From Prochlorococcus marinus str. MIT 9515 (GTDB lineage Bacteria > Cyanobacteriota > Cyanobacteriia > PCC-6307 > Cyanobiaceae): a DNA stretch of 64,000 nucleotides. This document shows positions 8,922 to 18,290 of the stretch, in pieces (within the stretch, counting starts at the first letter, position 1; every line of letters starts with the position of its first letter). Below the pieces are notes generated by a model. That model was not told the origin of the DNA. It worked only from the letters and a program-made list of their open reading frames with translations, and ran no database searches. The stretch is from positions 620,001 through 684,000 of the forward strand of contig NC_008817.1 in assembly GCF_000015665.1 (NCBI RefSeq). The letters run 5' to 3'. A program made the position numbers and the translations under genes.

Positions 8922-10301
8922 TTGAATATTTCTTTCCTACAAAATAAAGATGTTTTTTCAAATTCCCTTTTAATAAGCTTTTCCGGATTTTTAATAATAT
9001 CTTTTTTCTTGATATTTGGGAGAAGATTAAAACTAGCTGTTCAATTAGAAAGATTTGGATTACCCATCGCAGTTATTTCAGGTGTCGCTGGTATCTCAAT
9101 AGGACCTTATGGTTTAATCCATTTTTTATCTAAAGAGACTACAAGTGTTTGGAGTAATTTCCCAACTCCTCTATTGTCATTAGTTTTTGCAACTTTGATG
9201 ATGGGAAGACCAATACCTAACATTAATGGTTTAATTAAGCCTATTGTCAACCAGTTTTTACTTGCTCTTTCCTTAGGGTTTGGCCAGTTTTTTATTGGTG
9301 GATTAGTTGTTAAATACCTTTTAGCTCCTCATATGGATATAAATCCTTTAATGGGATGTTTGATAGAGGTTGGTTTTGAGGGGGGGCATGGAGCTGCCAC
9401 TATTATTGGAGAAAGTTTTGATAGACTTGGATTCTCAGATGGACTTGATCTCGGACTAGCGATGGCAACAATGGGACTTTTGACGTCTTCATTATTAGGC
9501 AGTATATTCATTTTTATTGGAAGAACTTTAAGGCTTTCAGATACAGAGGAAATTATAGATAAAAAAGAAAATTTAAATACAAATATAAATCTTAAAACCG
9601 AATTTTTAGTAGATTTGAGAGTATTGCTAATAAATCTTGGTTTTGCAGGTTTAGCAATCATTTTTGGTGTATTGCTTCTTCAGTTTTTAAGATATATTTC
9701 AAATTACTTTGGTGAATTTTCAAGAGAAATTATCTTTTCACTTCCTGTCTTTCCTCTTATTCTTATAGGCTCTCTTTTGATAAGATATATTTTAGAAAAA
9801 ACAAAAAATACAGATTTTATCTCTAATATTCTTCAAAGAGAAATAGGCATACTATCAACAGATTTATTGATTTTTACAGCAATGGCAAGTTTAGATATCG
9901 CAACTGTTTTTGAAAATTGGGTTCTTATATTATTGCTTACTATTTTTGGTTTGTTCTGGAATTTGATTTGTATTGCTTATTTTGCATACTTTATATTTGA
10001 TGATTACTGGTTTGAGAAAAGTTTAATAGAGTTTGGTAATTCTACAGGTGTAGTTGCTTCGGGTTTATTATTGTTGAGGCTTGCAGATCCTAAAAACATT
10101 TCTAAAACTCTTCCTATTTTTACATCTAAACAACTTTTCGCCCAATTAATACTATCAGGAGGCTTTTTTACTGTAGTAGCACCTCTAGTTATATCTAAAA
10201 TCGGACTAGATTATTGGACAGAGATTTGCGCATTAATAACTTTTTTAATTATTATTATCGCTTTTTTATTTAATAAAAAATTTTCTGCAAGTTACCAATA
10301 A
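8922..10301 (+). CDS. Sodium:glutamate symporter family (GltS-like)
   Basis: This 459-residue membrane protein has about 11-12 hydrophobic segments. The glycine-rich FEGGHGAATIIGESFDRLGF and the second-half STGVVASGLLLLRLADP match the two re-entrant-loop halves of the ESS/GltS family, which imports glutamate with sodium. The start is TTG (MNISFLQNKD). Family is clear; the real substrate in Prochlorococcus is untested, and an organic anion other than glutamate is possible. Confidence 0.85.
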   Translation: MNISFLQNKDVFSNSLLISFSGFLIISFFLIFGRRLKLAVQLERFGLPIAVISGVAGISIGPYGLIHFLSKETTSVWSNFPTPLLSLVFATLMMGRPIPNINGLIKPIVNQFLLALSLGFGQFFIGGLVVKYLLAPHMDINPLMGCLIEVGFEGGHGAATIIGESFDRLGFSDGLDLGLAMATMGLLTSSLLGSIFIFIGRTLRLSDTEEIIDKKENLNTNINLKTEFLVDLRVLLINLGFAGLAIIFGVLLLQFLRYISNYFGEFSREIIFSLPVFPLILIGSLLIRYILEKTKNTDFISNILQREIGILSTDLLIFTAMASLDIATVFENWVLILLLTIFGLFWNLICIAYFAYFIFDDYWFEKSLIEFGNSTGVVASGLLLLRLADPKNISKTLPIFTSKQLFAQLILSGGFFTVVAPLVISKIGLDYWTEICALITFLIIIIAFLFNKKFSASYQ

Positions 10302-10339
10302 GAAGTTCAGTTAGTATTAAAATATATTTCTATTGATTC

Positions 10340-10597
10340 ATGTCGCATACCCCATACGATATTCCTCCTCAAGAAAACAAGGAAAAATGGTTTAGGAGTC
10401 ATTTGCTTGGTAGAGAGATTGAACTTGGAGAATTATATAGTCTTGGATTTAATGAACTTGATTTAATCATGGCTGAAACTGCAGAAATTAGAAGCGATAT
10501 TGAATTTAAAGAAAAAAATATTGGAAAATTTAGAACTGCAGGATATTTCTTAGAACTAGCAAGGATTATAGAAAAAAGAAAATTACTTGAAAGCTAA
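10340..10597 (+). CDS. Small conserved soluble protein, unknown
   Basis: The 85-residue product, starting MSHTPYDIPPQENKEKWFR, is charged and largely helical, with no membrane segment or Cys motif. I do not recognise a domain. It ends 4 bp inside the convergent glutathione S-transferase gene. Confidence 0.6.
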   Translation: MSHTPYDIPPQENKEKWFRSHLLGREIELGELYSLGFNELDLIMAETAEIRSDIEFKEKNIGKFRTAGYFLELARIIEKRKLLES

Positions 10598-11253
10598 TAA
10601 AAAGGAAAATAAACTTTTTTGTTAGCTGGTTCCCATGGATTATATTTATGCATTAATTTTTTAAAATATTTATGTTTTTCAAATGATTCTAACCACTCTT
10701 GTATAGGAGACTCAAAATAGTTTGTTTTTTTTTGACTCTCGCAGGCAATTTTATATTGCCTAACAAATGGCCAAATACACCAATCAGCAATTGTAGTTTT
10801 ATCTCCAATTATCCATCTGCTTTTTGAGATATTTCTGTTCCATTTTTTGATGAATTTAGTAGCTTCTGAAAAATGATAATCTTTATCGCAGGCAGTAAAT
10901 CTTGCTGAATATTTAAAACGGTCTAAATGATATTTAAAACTATTATCATTTTCGGAAATTATTTCTAAAATCTCTTTTTCTTTATTTTTGGGAATATAAA
11001 AGTTTTTTATGCCTTCCTTCTTTGATTCTCCAAGTGCCCAAATTATAATATCTAAACTTTCTTCTATAACTTTATTATTTTTTTTTAATAAAATGGGAAC
11101 AGTATTAGTTCTTGATTTATTCGTAAATTCTAAGGGCTTATTTTTTAAATCAACTTCTCTTATTTCTAGTTCAATTTCGCAAATTAATAATGCCCATCTA
11201 GCTCGAATTGCATATGGACATCTACGAAATGAATATAATATATCTGTTGTCAT
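10594..11253 (-). CDS. Glutathione S-transferase-like protein
   Basis: The 219-residue protein has an N-terminal thioredoxin-like fold with RRCPYAIRARWAL at residues 11-23, where the Cys would be the active-site thiol as in omega or glutaredoxin-like transferases. It is followed by a strand-turn with TVPILL (cis-proline) and an all-helical C-terminal half (IIGDKTTIADWCIWPFVRQ). Such enzymes conjugate or reduce glutathione adducts in the cytoplasm. The substrate is not predictable. Confidence 0.85.
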   Translation of the reverse strand: MTTDILYSFRRCPYAIRARWALLICEIELEIREVDLKNKPLEFTNKSRTNTVPILLKKNNKVIEESLDIIIWALGESKKEGIKNFYIPKNKEKEILEIISENDNSFKYHLDRFKYSARFTACDKDYHFSEATKFIKKWNRNISKSRWIIGDKTTIADWCIWPFVRQYKIACESQKKTNYFESPIQEWLESFEKHKYFKKLMHKYNPWEPANKKVYFPFY

Positions 11254-11327
11254 TTTGTAAAAAATTAAAATCTTTTTGATTCTTTTAGTATTATTTACAT
11301 AGAAATAAAATTAATCTTACATCGCAA

Positions 11328-11870
11328 ATGGCGGGATATGTTTACCTCATAAGAGTTGGAGATCTTTATCGTATTGGTAAGGCAGATAATCTTGATAAGA
11401 AAATTAGAAAACTTAAACCTGATGAATTATTAACTTCCATAATGACTAAGGAACCTGAAACACTTGAAGCCAGGTTATTAAGAAAATATAAATCTCAAAG
11501 GATTCCTGAAACTGGATATTTAAAGCTCACTAAAAGACAGATATCTGAGTGTAAAAAACAATTTGAATTAAAAGGAAATTTACCTCATACACTTGATGCT
11601 GAAGTCTCTATAACCTTATTCGCATCCTTTTTATTTTTTGGAATAACTTTTTTAATTCTTAATTATTTTAATGTTGTATTTTTAAGAAATATTTCCTATT
11701 CATTCGCTTTAGCATCAGTACCTATGCTCATCTTGTCACTTACAGGCAGTTTTGGGGGATATTTTTCGGAAGATTTATCTCTGTTTTCATTAGTTACTAA
11801 TAGAATAAAAGGTTTTTTTATGGCAATTGCTATGATTACAATGTCTTTTTTAATGTTCAGATTAAATTAA
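11328..11870 (+). CDS. GIY-YIG-like domain fused to membrane segments
   Basis: The 180-residue protein has two parts. Residues 1-88 resemble the T5orf172/GIY-YIG nuclease fold: GYVYLIRVGDLYRIGKAD, then an Arg in KKIRKL and a Glu in ETLEARLLRKYK at the expected catalytic spacing. Residues 92-180 hold three or so hydrophobic helices (SITLFASFLFFGITFLIL onward). A membrane-tethered GIY-YIG-like domain is unusual; it may have lost nuclease activity. Its stop overlaps the convergent SDR gene by 4 bp. Confidence 0.65.
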   Translation: MAGYVYLIRVGDLYRIGKADNLDKKIRKLKPDELLTSIMTKEPETLEARLLRKYKSQRIPETGYLKLTKRQISECKKQFELKGNLPHTLDAEVSITLFASFLFFGITFLILNYFNVVFLRNISYSFALASVPMLILSLTGSFGGYFSEDLSLFSLVTNRIKGFFMAIAMITMSFLMFRLN

Positions 11871-12574
11871 ATTTCATGATTACAATTTAAAGCTATTTCA
11901 AAAGGAACTGACTGCATTGGTAATTTCAATATAGTAGAACAGATCTCAGCGATATCATTTGGTTGAGTCATTTTTGACTTTTCTAATGATGAAATCTTCT
12001 CAGCCATATCTGTATTAACCCAACCAGGACAGATAGCCGTAACCCTAATATTTTCTTCCCAACCTTTGTTCTTTATTGTTTGGCAAAGACTCATCAACGC
12101 GAATTTAGATGCGGAATATGCAGCTAAATCTCCTTTAGACCTTTTGCCACTCATTGAGACTAAAACTATAATTCTTCCATTATTAGATTTACTTAAGTGT
12201 TCCCAAGACAGTCTGCATAGATTCCAAATAGCTAAAAAATTTATATTTAAAGTATTCAAAATTTCTTTTTCATCCCCATCTTTATATAAAAAAGGAATTT
12301 TTGAAAGTATCCCAGAGCAATTTATTAATGAATCAAAACCTCCAAAATTAGAGATCGTATTTTTAATCCATTTTTCGGCAGATAACTTATCTAATGCGTC
12401 GTATTTATTAATAAGAATTTTATCTTTGCGCCAATTATTTGGATCAATAACGCTCCCTTTAATAGATTCTAAATCTCTAATTCCAATGCTAATTCTATTT
12501 CCTGCTTTTAATTCTCTATGTGCAATATTTAAACCTATCCCTCTGTTGGCTCCGCTTATTAGTATAGTTCTCAT
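11867..12574 (-). CDS. Short-chain dehydrogenase/reductase
   Basis: A classical SDR of 235 residues: the cofactor motif SGANRGIGLN at the N-terminus, and the catalytic YSASK preceded by the serine of VLVSMSG. It should be an NAD(P)-dependent cytoplasmic oxidoreductase. The start lies 8 bp downstream of the lycopene cyclase stop, so the two are probably cotranscribed. The substrate is unknown; proximity to the carotenoid gene is suggestive only. Confidence 0.88.
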   Translation of the reverse strand: MRTILISGANRGIGLNIAHRELKAGNRISIGIRDLESIKGSVIDPNNWRKDKILINKYDALDKLSAEKWIKNTISNFGGFDSLINCSGILSKIPFLYKDGDEKEILNTLNINFLAIWNLCRLSWEHLSKSNNGRIIVLVSMSGKRSKGDLAAYSASKFALMSLCQTIKNKGWEENIRVTAICPGWVNTDMAEKISSLEKSKMTQPNDIAEICSTILKLPMQSVPFEIALNCNHEI

Positions 12575-12582
12575 TCTTTTAA

Positions 12583-13866
12583 TTATATATTAGGCAAAAC
12601 TATCCTGAGTAACATTTTTAATTCTTTACCATGCATAATCATTAATCCCTTTTTGACGCTCCAAGGAGCCCTTATAAACATTATGCACATTGCGTATACT
12701 ATTTCTCTTAAGGAGAGTGTATCAGTTAGAAATCCATACCATTGAGTTTTTGGTAATTGAAAAAAACTGCCAAAAAATTCTCTTAATAATTTCTCATCGA
12801 ATCTCATTAGTTTTTCTAAACCAAATTGATAAATTGATTTTTTTCTTATTAATTCTGTTGGCCATAAACTCTCCCATCCTTTACGAGCAATATTATAGGT
12901 ACTTAGTTTCTTATCATTCATTGCCGTTGATATGGCTTTTGCGACTAATGGAGCTCTTCTGAGGACGTTACCAATTAAATATCCAGATGCTGGATGAACC
13001 ATTGAGGCCGCGCCACCATAGCCTAATATTTGTTGTTTGAAATTTGGGATAGGCATATTCATTGGTAAAAACAAACCGAGTTCTTCATGTTGCATGCTGG
13101 TAATTGATATATTTCTGTAAGAAAGCCTTTTCTCTAACCTTTCCTTTAGATTTTCCATTGTCAAAGGATTTACTAATCCAAGAGAAGTCTCTTCAAGAAA
13201 ATACTTACCATTCCCCATATCCATTGCATACAAAAAAGTAGGAGGTTCTTTTTTTTGTTCTTCGTTTAAATGATCATTTCGATAATCCATTAGGACAAAT
13301 TGGCCTTTTTTTAGTGGAGGCTTACTAAAAGTTCCTACTATCCCATAACAAGTCTGAACTGCTAATGGTCCACATGATTTTAATTTAAGAAATACGGGAT
13401 CATATCCAGTTGCATCTACAACTAATCTTGCTGAGTAAGTTTCCCCATTTTTGGTAGTAACTGTAGTTTTATATTTTTCAAAATTTATCTTCTCTGCAAA
13501 ACCTTCATGCCACTTAATAAGGGACTTATTACATTCATTTAACCAGTAACTATGTAATTTCTTCTTATCAAATAATCCATAATCTAAAGAGTGCTCGGTT
13601 GCTTTGTTTTCATAGTGATGTTCTTCAATAGAACCATGTCCAAAAAAACTAACGGTATTTTTCCATCTATACTCAAGTAAATCCTGAAGTCCAAGTTGAT
13701 CTACTTCCTTTCCCCATATACCATAAGTATTTGGCCAAGGTTCGTCAGGGCCCTTAGGTGAGAGTACCTCTACCTCTAACTTCTCTTTACCTAAAGCCGA
13801 TGCAATCGCCATCCCTGCCGGTCCTGCGCCCAAAACTAGTACATCTGGTAAACCTTTGGAAGACAT
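12583..13866 (-). CDS. crtL: Lycopene cyclase, CrtL type
   Basis: This 427-residue flavoprotein starts with a dinucleotide-binding motif (VLVLGAGPAGMAIASALG) and carries the CrtL signatures PWPNTYGIWG, FVLMDYRNDHL, FLYAMDMGNGKYFLEETSL and GYGGAASMVHPASGYLIG. CrtL forms beta or epsilon end rings from lycopene; Prochlorococcus has both activities in paralogues. The sequence strongly resembles cyanobacterial CrtL beta-cyclase, but beta and epsilon paralogues share these motifs, so ring type is not resolved here. Confidence 0.9.
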   Translation of the reverse strand: MSSKGLPDVLVLGAGPAGMAIASALGKEKLEVEVLSPKGPDEPWPNTYGIWGKEVDQLGLQDLLEYRWKNTVSFFGHGSIEEHHYENKATEHSLDYGLFDKKKLHSYWLNECNKSLIKWHEGFAEKINFEKYKTTVTTKNGETYSARLVVDATGYDPVFLKLKSCGPLAVQTCYGIVGTFSKPPLKKGQFVLMDYRNDHLNEEQKKEPPTFLYAMDMGNGKYFLEETSLGLVNPLTMENLKERLEKRLSYRNISITSMQHEELGLFLPMNMPIPNFKQQILGYGGAASMVHPASGYLIGNVLRRAPLVAKAISTAMNDKKLSTYNIARKGWESLWPTELIRKKSIYQFGLEKLMRFDEKLLREFFGSFFQLPKTQWYGFLTDTLSLREIVYAMCIMFIRAPWSVKKGLMIMHGKELKMLLRIVLPNI

Positions 13867-14094
13867 TAATTATAAAATTTTAAAGTTATAAAATTTTTCG
13901 AAAAAATAAAAAGTATCTGAAATTTCTTTTTTACAATTCATTCAAAATTTTGTAATGAGAATAAATTCAATAATAAGCAAGAGAATCTATAACTAGGACC
14001 TATGTTTTAAGTGTTTTAACAATAATTTATAAGATTTCAAAAGAAAAAATAATATATAATTTCTTATTATGAATAATATTGTTTTTTAGATCTG

Positions 14095-15096
14095 ATGTTG
14101 AAAGATAAAAATATCTTAATAACAGGTGGTAATTCTGGGATTGGTTTTTATGCAACTATTAACTTATTGAAGGCTAAAAATAATTTATATATTCCAATAA
14201 GATCTATACCAAGAAAAGATCAGTTTTTTTTTAAACTTCTCAAATATTTTGATAAAAAATACCTTGATAAGTATCTAAATCTTATTGAAAATATTGATTT
14301 AGCTAATTTAAGAAATATTGAAATACTAAGAGATTATTTAAACAAAAAAAATGTATCTTTTGATGTGATTATCCTTAATGCAGGTTTGCAATATACGGGA
14401 TCTTTTTATCCTAAAGTCTCAAAACAAGGCATTGAACTAACTTTCGCAGTCAATCATCTCGCACATTTTTACTTAGTTAATTCTCTTATCGGACTAATAA
14501 ATAATAAAAAAGAATCAAGAATTATTATTACATCATCTGATGTACATGATCCAAAGAGTTCTGGAGGCAATGTTGGTAAAAAAGCGGGCTTAAATAACCT
14601 AGTCAATTTTAAACAAGAAATTACAGGGAAATATTTAAATTTTAATTCAGATAAAGCTTACAAAAATAGTAAATTGTGTAATATATTATTTGCTAAAGAA
14701 CTTTCAAAAAGATTACAAATTAAAGCTTATGAAGTAGCTGTTATTACTTGGGCCCCAGGACTTGTAATTCCAAATGAAGATTTAGGTTTCTTTAGATATA
14801 GTAAAAAGTTTAATTTTTTTGGGTATATCATTTTTTCTATTATTGCAAAAAATATTTTAGGTATTTCTGAAAATGTAGAAAATGCAGGAAAATTGCTTTC
14901 TGAAATTGTTACTGATCCTGAATTCAATAATATTAAGTACCTGCATTTAAGCAATAAGCTTGTCTTTTTTAAAAAACATAAATTACTCAAAAGTGAGATT
15001 AGTGAAGAAGCTAATAAAAGTGATCTTGCTTTAAGACTTTGGAATCTAAGTGAAGAATTATGCCAATCATTTGGGTTCGTATCTCTCAATATTTAA
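14095..15096 (+). CDS. SDR protein resembling protochlorophyllide reductase
   Basis: The protein has 333 residues. It shows TGGNSGIGFYATINLLK at the N-terminus, FAVNHLAHFYLVN in the middle and YKNSKLCNILFAKEL as the catalytic Tyr-x-x-x-Lys. The length, the HLAHF block and the YK(N/D)SKLCN motif recall light-dependent protochlorophyllide reductase and its plant-like paralogues more than classical SDRs. It is probably not Por itself, since the Cys-bearing substrate region of Por is not evident. The last 30 bp overlap the convergent mscS gene. Confidence 0.8.
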   Translation: MLKDKNILITGGNSGIGFYATINLLKAKNNLYIPIRSIPRKDQFFFKLLKYFDKKYLDKYLNLIENIDLANLRNIEILRDYLNKKNVSFDVIILNAGLQYTGSFYPKVSKQGIELTFAVNHLAHFYLVNSLIGLINNKKESRIIITSSDVHDPKSSGGNVGKKAGLNNLVNFKQEITGKYLNFNSDKAYKNSKLCNILFAKELSKRLQIKAYEVAVITWAPGLVIPNEDLGFFRYSKKFNFFGYIIFSIIAKNILGISENVENAGKLLSEIVTDPEFNNIKYLHLSNKLVFFKKHKLLKSEISEEANKSDLALRLWNLSEELCQSFGFVSLNI

Positions 15097-16122
15097 TGTT
15101 TGAGTTGGGAATGCAAATTCTATTTTGTTAGCGGAGAATTCTTCAATAATTCGTAAGTTAATACTTTGTTGAGCTTCCATAGCAGCTAAATAATTATTTG
15201 TTGGTATGAAATAAACTAATTCGAAATTTAGACTGAAGTCTCCGAAATCTGTAAAGTGACATCTATCAAAAGAGGCATCTTTAGTTTCTTCAATAATTTT
15301 TTTTATAATATTTGGAATCATTTTCATTAGAGATGGAGAGGTTTCATAAACTACGCCCAATTTATGAACAAGTCTTCTTTTCTTCATTTGAGCATAATTT
15401 GAAATTATCCCATTAGTTAATGCACTGTTGCTCATTACTACTACTTCTCCGTTGATACTTCTTATTCTTGAGGATCTTACTCCTACCCTTTCTACCATTC
15501 CTAATACGCTATCGGACTTTATAAATTCACCTTTTTGAAAAGGTTTATCAAGCAAAATTGTTATGTATTCAAAAAATTCTTGAACTGGATCTTTTAATGC
15601 TAAACCTGCCCCGATACCGCCTGCACTAAGCAATGCCCAAATCGCAGTCATTTTCACACCTATATTTTGCAAGAAAAATATAGATCCTATAGTCCATGTA
15701 AATGCTTTAATTAAAGGTGTTAATGATGAGATCATCGAACTGATTGAAGAATCATCAATTTTTGCAGTGGATTCTGTTAAAGATTTAATTAGTACTTTAT
15801 TAAGAGCTTTAATAATGATTATTAATATCAGTAATTTTTGAATATTTAAGATTACAGATATAAAAGTTATTTCATCAGTGAAAAAATAATCAATTGAGAA
15901 ATAGCCTGATAGAAGAAAACCTATTGGCTTTAAAACTCCATTAATTGTATCAAAAATAAAATCATCGAAATTTGTTTTTGTTCTTTTAGAAATCCTTTTA
16001 AAAATAACCTTGGAAATTTTAGATATTATGATCGATATTATTATTCCAATAAGAAATATCGAAATTGCCAAAATCAATTTTTCTGTAAATACTTTCATAT
16101 CTAATGAATTCTCTAAAAACAA
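15067..16122 (-). CDS. MscS-family mechanosensitive channel
   Basis: The 351-residue protein has three to four N-terminal membrane helices up to about residue 175, then the pore-lining Gly/Ala helix GGIGAGLALKDPVQEFFEYI and the beta domain (KPFQKGEFIKSDSVLGMVERV). It should act as an osmotic release valve in the inner membrane. The C-terminal domain is short, as in minimal MscS members. Confidence 0.9.
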   Translation of the reverse strand: MFLENSLDMKVFTEKLILAISIFLIGIIISIIISKISKVIFKRISKRTKTNFDDFIFDTINGVLKPIGFLLSGYFSIDYFFTDEITFISVILNIQKLLILIIIIKALNKVLIKSLTESTAKIDDSSISSMISSLTPLIKAFTWTIGSIFFLQNIGVKMTAIWALLSAGGIGAGLALKDPVQEFFEYITILLDKPFQKGEFIKSDSVLGMVERVGVRSSRIRSINGEVVVMSNSALTNGIISNYAQMKKRRLVHKLGVVYETSPSLMKMIPNIIKKIIEETKDASFDRCHFTDFGDFSLNFELVYFIPTNNYLAAMEAQQSINLRIIEEFSANKIEFAFPTQTLNIERYEPK

Positions 16123-16164
16123 TATATAAAGTTTAAATTATCTCTAAAAATAAACCAGTCTTAT

Positions 16165-16733
16165 TTATCTTTGATTTTTAATTATATTGCTAATTTCTTT
16201 AAATTCTTTTCTATCTGAGGTTTGACAAATTTCAAAAATTATTGATTCGGTAGTAGTAATAATTGCTCCTTTATGTAGCATTCTCTGTAGTGCGATTTCG
16301 TGATCTAAATCGTTTCTACTTCCCATGGCATCGCATATTAAAAGTACTTCATATCCCTTTTTTAAAAATTCTAAGACACTTTGCTGAATACATATGTGTG
16401 TCTCAAATCCGCAAATTATTAAATTAGTAATATTTTTTTTAGCAAATTCTTCAAAAATAAGTTGACTACTAGCTAAGCTAAAATCCATCTTTTCGATTTG
16501 AGTAAAATTAACTTCAGGTAATATATTTGGGATTGTTTTGCCCAATTTCAGAGGGTTTTGCTCTGAGAGGAAAATGTTTTTTTCTAGGATTTGGTAAGCT
16601 CTCAATAGCTTCTTGATGTTTTTAATTATTGAATCTTTATTATTAATTGGATTTATAATTTTCTCCTGAATATCTATGAGAAGTAAGGCTTTTTTTTTTT
16701 TTTTTCTGATTCGCTTCTAATAAAATTTTTCAT
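16165..16733 (-). pseudogene. Isochorismatase-family hydrolase interrupted at a run of 16 A
   Basis: The frame reading ALLLIDIQEKIINPI, which bears the conserved catalytic Asp, has no ATG, GTG or TTG upstream. It enters the protein directly from the homopolymer at 16690-16705 (16 A on the coding strand). An ATG at 16733 starts MKNFIRSESEKKK in another frame; one extra A (17) would join it to the rest as a protein of about 189 residues. The downstream part is intact, with EKMDFSLASS (catalytic Lys) and ETHICIQQ (catalytic Cys). A TTG at 16605 could begin a 146-residue product, but that lacks the Asp. It may be a true frameshift, a read error, or a gene decoded by slippage. Confidence 0.75.
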
Positions 16734-16835
16734 TGGATTTTTAATATATATATAAAACTTATACTTAAAATAATCTTATTAGGTAAATTAGTAAATATTT
16801 ATATGTTAAAAGTTGTTTTAATCTCATCAAGAGTT

Positions 16836-16850
16836 ATTATTGAGAATAAT
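16836..16850. promoter_or_regulatory. Fur-box-like palindrome
   Basis: ATTATT-gag-AATAAT is a perfect inverted repeat lying 15 bp before the TTG start of the Fur-family gene. Its core TTGAGAAT is close to Fur-box half sites, suggesting autoregulation. In such AT-rich DNA a chance match is possible. Confidence 0.45.
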
Positions 16851-16865
16851 TAGTATTTATTTTTT

Positions 16866-17318
16866 TTGTCGCTATCTTCTAAATACAAAGTAATTACTTC
16901 CCCTTTAGGAGATGGCCTACACAAAGATGGTAAAAGGTTAACCCCTCAAAGACTTAAAGTTTTAAATTTATTTGAGAATATTGGAGCAGGAAATCATTTA
17001 AGCGCTGAACAGGTGCATGAAAAATTAGTTCAATCTAGTTCAAAAGTTTCTTTGGCAACAATATATAGAACTTTGAGACTTCTTGTTCAAATGGGCTTAT
17101 TACATGAATTAGAGCTTAGTGAAGGGGGGCATAGATACGAATTGCTTTCTAATGAAACTGCAGATCATCATCACTTGATTTGCATAAGGTGTGGAAGAAC
17201 TGAAGAATTTGAAAATGATGATGTGTTAAAGGCTGGTAAAGTAGCCGCAAAAGTTAATGGTTTTAAACTTATTGAATCTTCGTTAAATGTTAGAGCTATA
17301 TGTCCTAATTGTGTTTAG
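16866..17318 (+). CDS. Fur-family metalloregulator
   Basis: The 150-residue protein has the winged-helix DNA-binding region KRLTPQRLKVLNLFE through KVSLATIYRTLRLLVQMG, then the metal-sensing HHHLICIRCGRTEEF and a C-terminal CPNC. Together CIRC and CPNC give the structural zinc site of the family. It represses genes in response to iron, zinc or peroxide; which metal this copy senses cannot be told from sequence alone, though the fur-like upstream palindrome favours iron. The start is TTG. Confidence 0.92.
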   Translation: MSLSSKYKVITSPLGDGLHKDGKRLTPQRLKVLNLFENIGAGNHLSAEQVHEKLVQSSSKVSLATIYRTLRLLVQMGLLHELELSEGGHRYELLSNETADHHHLICIRCGRTEEFENDDVLKAGKVAAKVNGFKLIESSLNVRAICPNCV

Positions 17319-17324
17319 AGAAAA

Positions 17325-18257
17325 CTAAGATAAAGTACCTCCACAGCTTGAACCAGCCCCTGCGGTGCAAGCAAAACAATGTTCTTTAACAGCTACTCTA
17401 TAATTAAATTTAAATGATTTATTCATTAAATCAAAAAGAGTCTTTGGTCCTTTATTTTCCTGTAAATTTATTTGTTGGTTAAAGTCACAATCATATATTT
17501 GTCCTTGCCAATTAACACTTATAGTTTTTTTGCACATAAGGTTTTCTAGATTATTTTTATTAAAATTTTCTTTGAGTAGTTTGTAATAAGAACTAAGTTT
17601 ATCCTCTCTCTTAAGGGAATCTGCGTATCTATTAATTGGCATATTAGTAATCGTATAAAGATTATTAAATGAGATATCATATTTCTCAAAAAGAATTCTT
17701 TTATAATCAGCTTGTAGGATTTCTTGAGATGGAGGAAGTACTGGATTTACGGGATTATAAACTAGATTTAATTGCAGTTCATTTTTACTTTTTCCATACC
17801 CCAGTTTATTGAGTATTTTTAAAGCATTAATACTTTTATCAAAGACCCCGAAGCCCCTTTGTTCCTCTACATTATTTTTTTCATAGCATGGAAGTGATGC
17901 TGTAACTATTACATTATTATTCGCAAGAAATTGCGGTAAATCTTCATACCCCTTTTCAAAGAAAATTGTTAAGTTACATCTATCAATAATATCAATATTT
18001 TTATTACTTAAACTTGTGATTAAATTTCTAAATTCAGGATGCATTTCAGGTGCTCCTCCAGTAATATCTAAAGTTTTGATTTTATATTTATCTATTATTT
18101 TTGGAATAAGAGAAATTATTTCATTAGACATTTTTTCAGTACGTAATGGGCTTGAATTTACGTGGCAATGCCTGCATGCTTGATTACATTTATAACCTAT
18201 ATTGATCTGTAAAGTATCAATAGGCTCTTTACATATGGATGGGAATTTATCTATCAT
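17325..18257 (-). CDS. arsS: ArsS-like radical SAM protein (arsenosugar pathway)
   Basis: The protein has 310 residues. It contains the radical SAM motif CNQACRHCH at about residues 24-32, TGGAPEMHPEF, and a Cys-rich C-terminus (CDFNQQINL, then HCFACTAGAGSSCGG). This combination matches the ArsS family (TIGR04167 plus DUF3641), proposed to build the deoxyadenosyl-arsenic intermediate of arsenosugars; some homologues carry selenocysteine, this one shows only Cys codons. It is convergent with the Fur-family gene, 6 bp apart. Confidence 0.85.
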   Translation of the reverse strand: MIDKFPSICKEPIDTLQINIGYKCNQACRHCHVNSSPLRTEKMSNEIISLIPKIIDKYKIKTLDITGGAPEMHPEFRNLITSLSNKNIDIIDRCNLTIFFEKGYEDLPQFLANNNVIVTASLPCYEKNNVEEQRGFGVFDKSINALKILNKLGYGKSKNELQLNLVYNPVNPVLPPSQEILQADYKRILFEKYDISFNNLYTITNMPINRYADSLKREDKLSSYYKLLKENFNKNNLENLMCKKTISVNWQGQIYDCDFNQQINLQENKGPKTLFDLMNKSFKFNYRVAVKEHCFACTAGAGSSCGGTLS

Positions 18258-18290
18258 AATTGGAATAATTTTAAGTTTAGTTTGGATAAA

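Noticed and set aside
16165-16605. Intact 146-aa isochorismatase starting at TTG 16605
   Set aside because: It would lack the catalytic Asp whose codons lie in frame just upstream; the disrupted longer gene explains the locus better.
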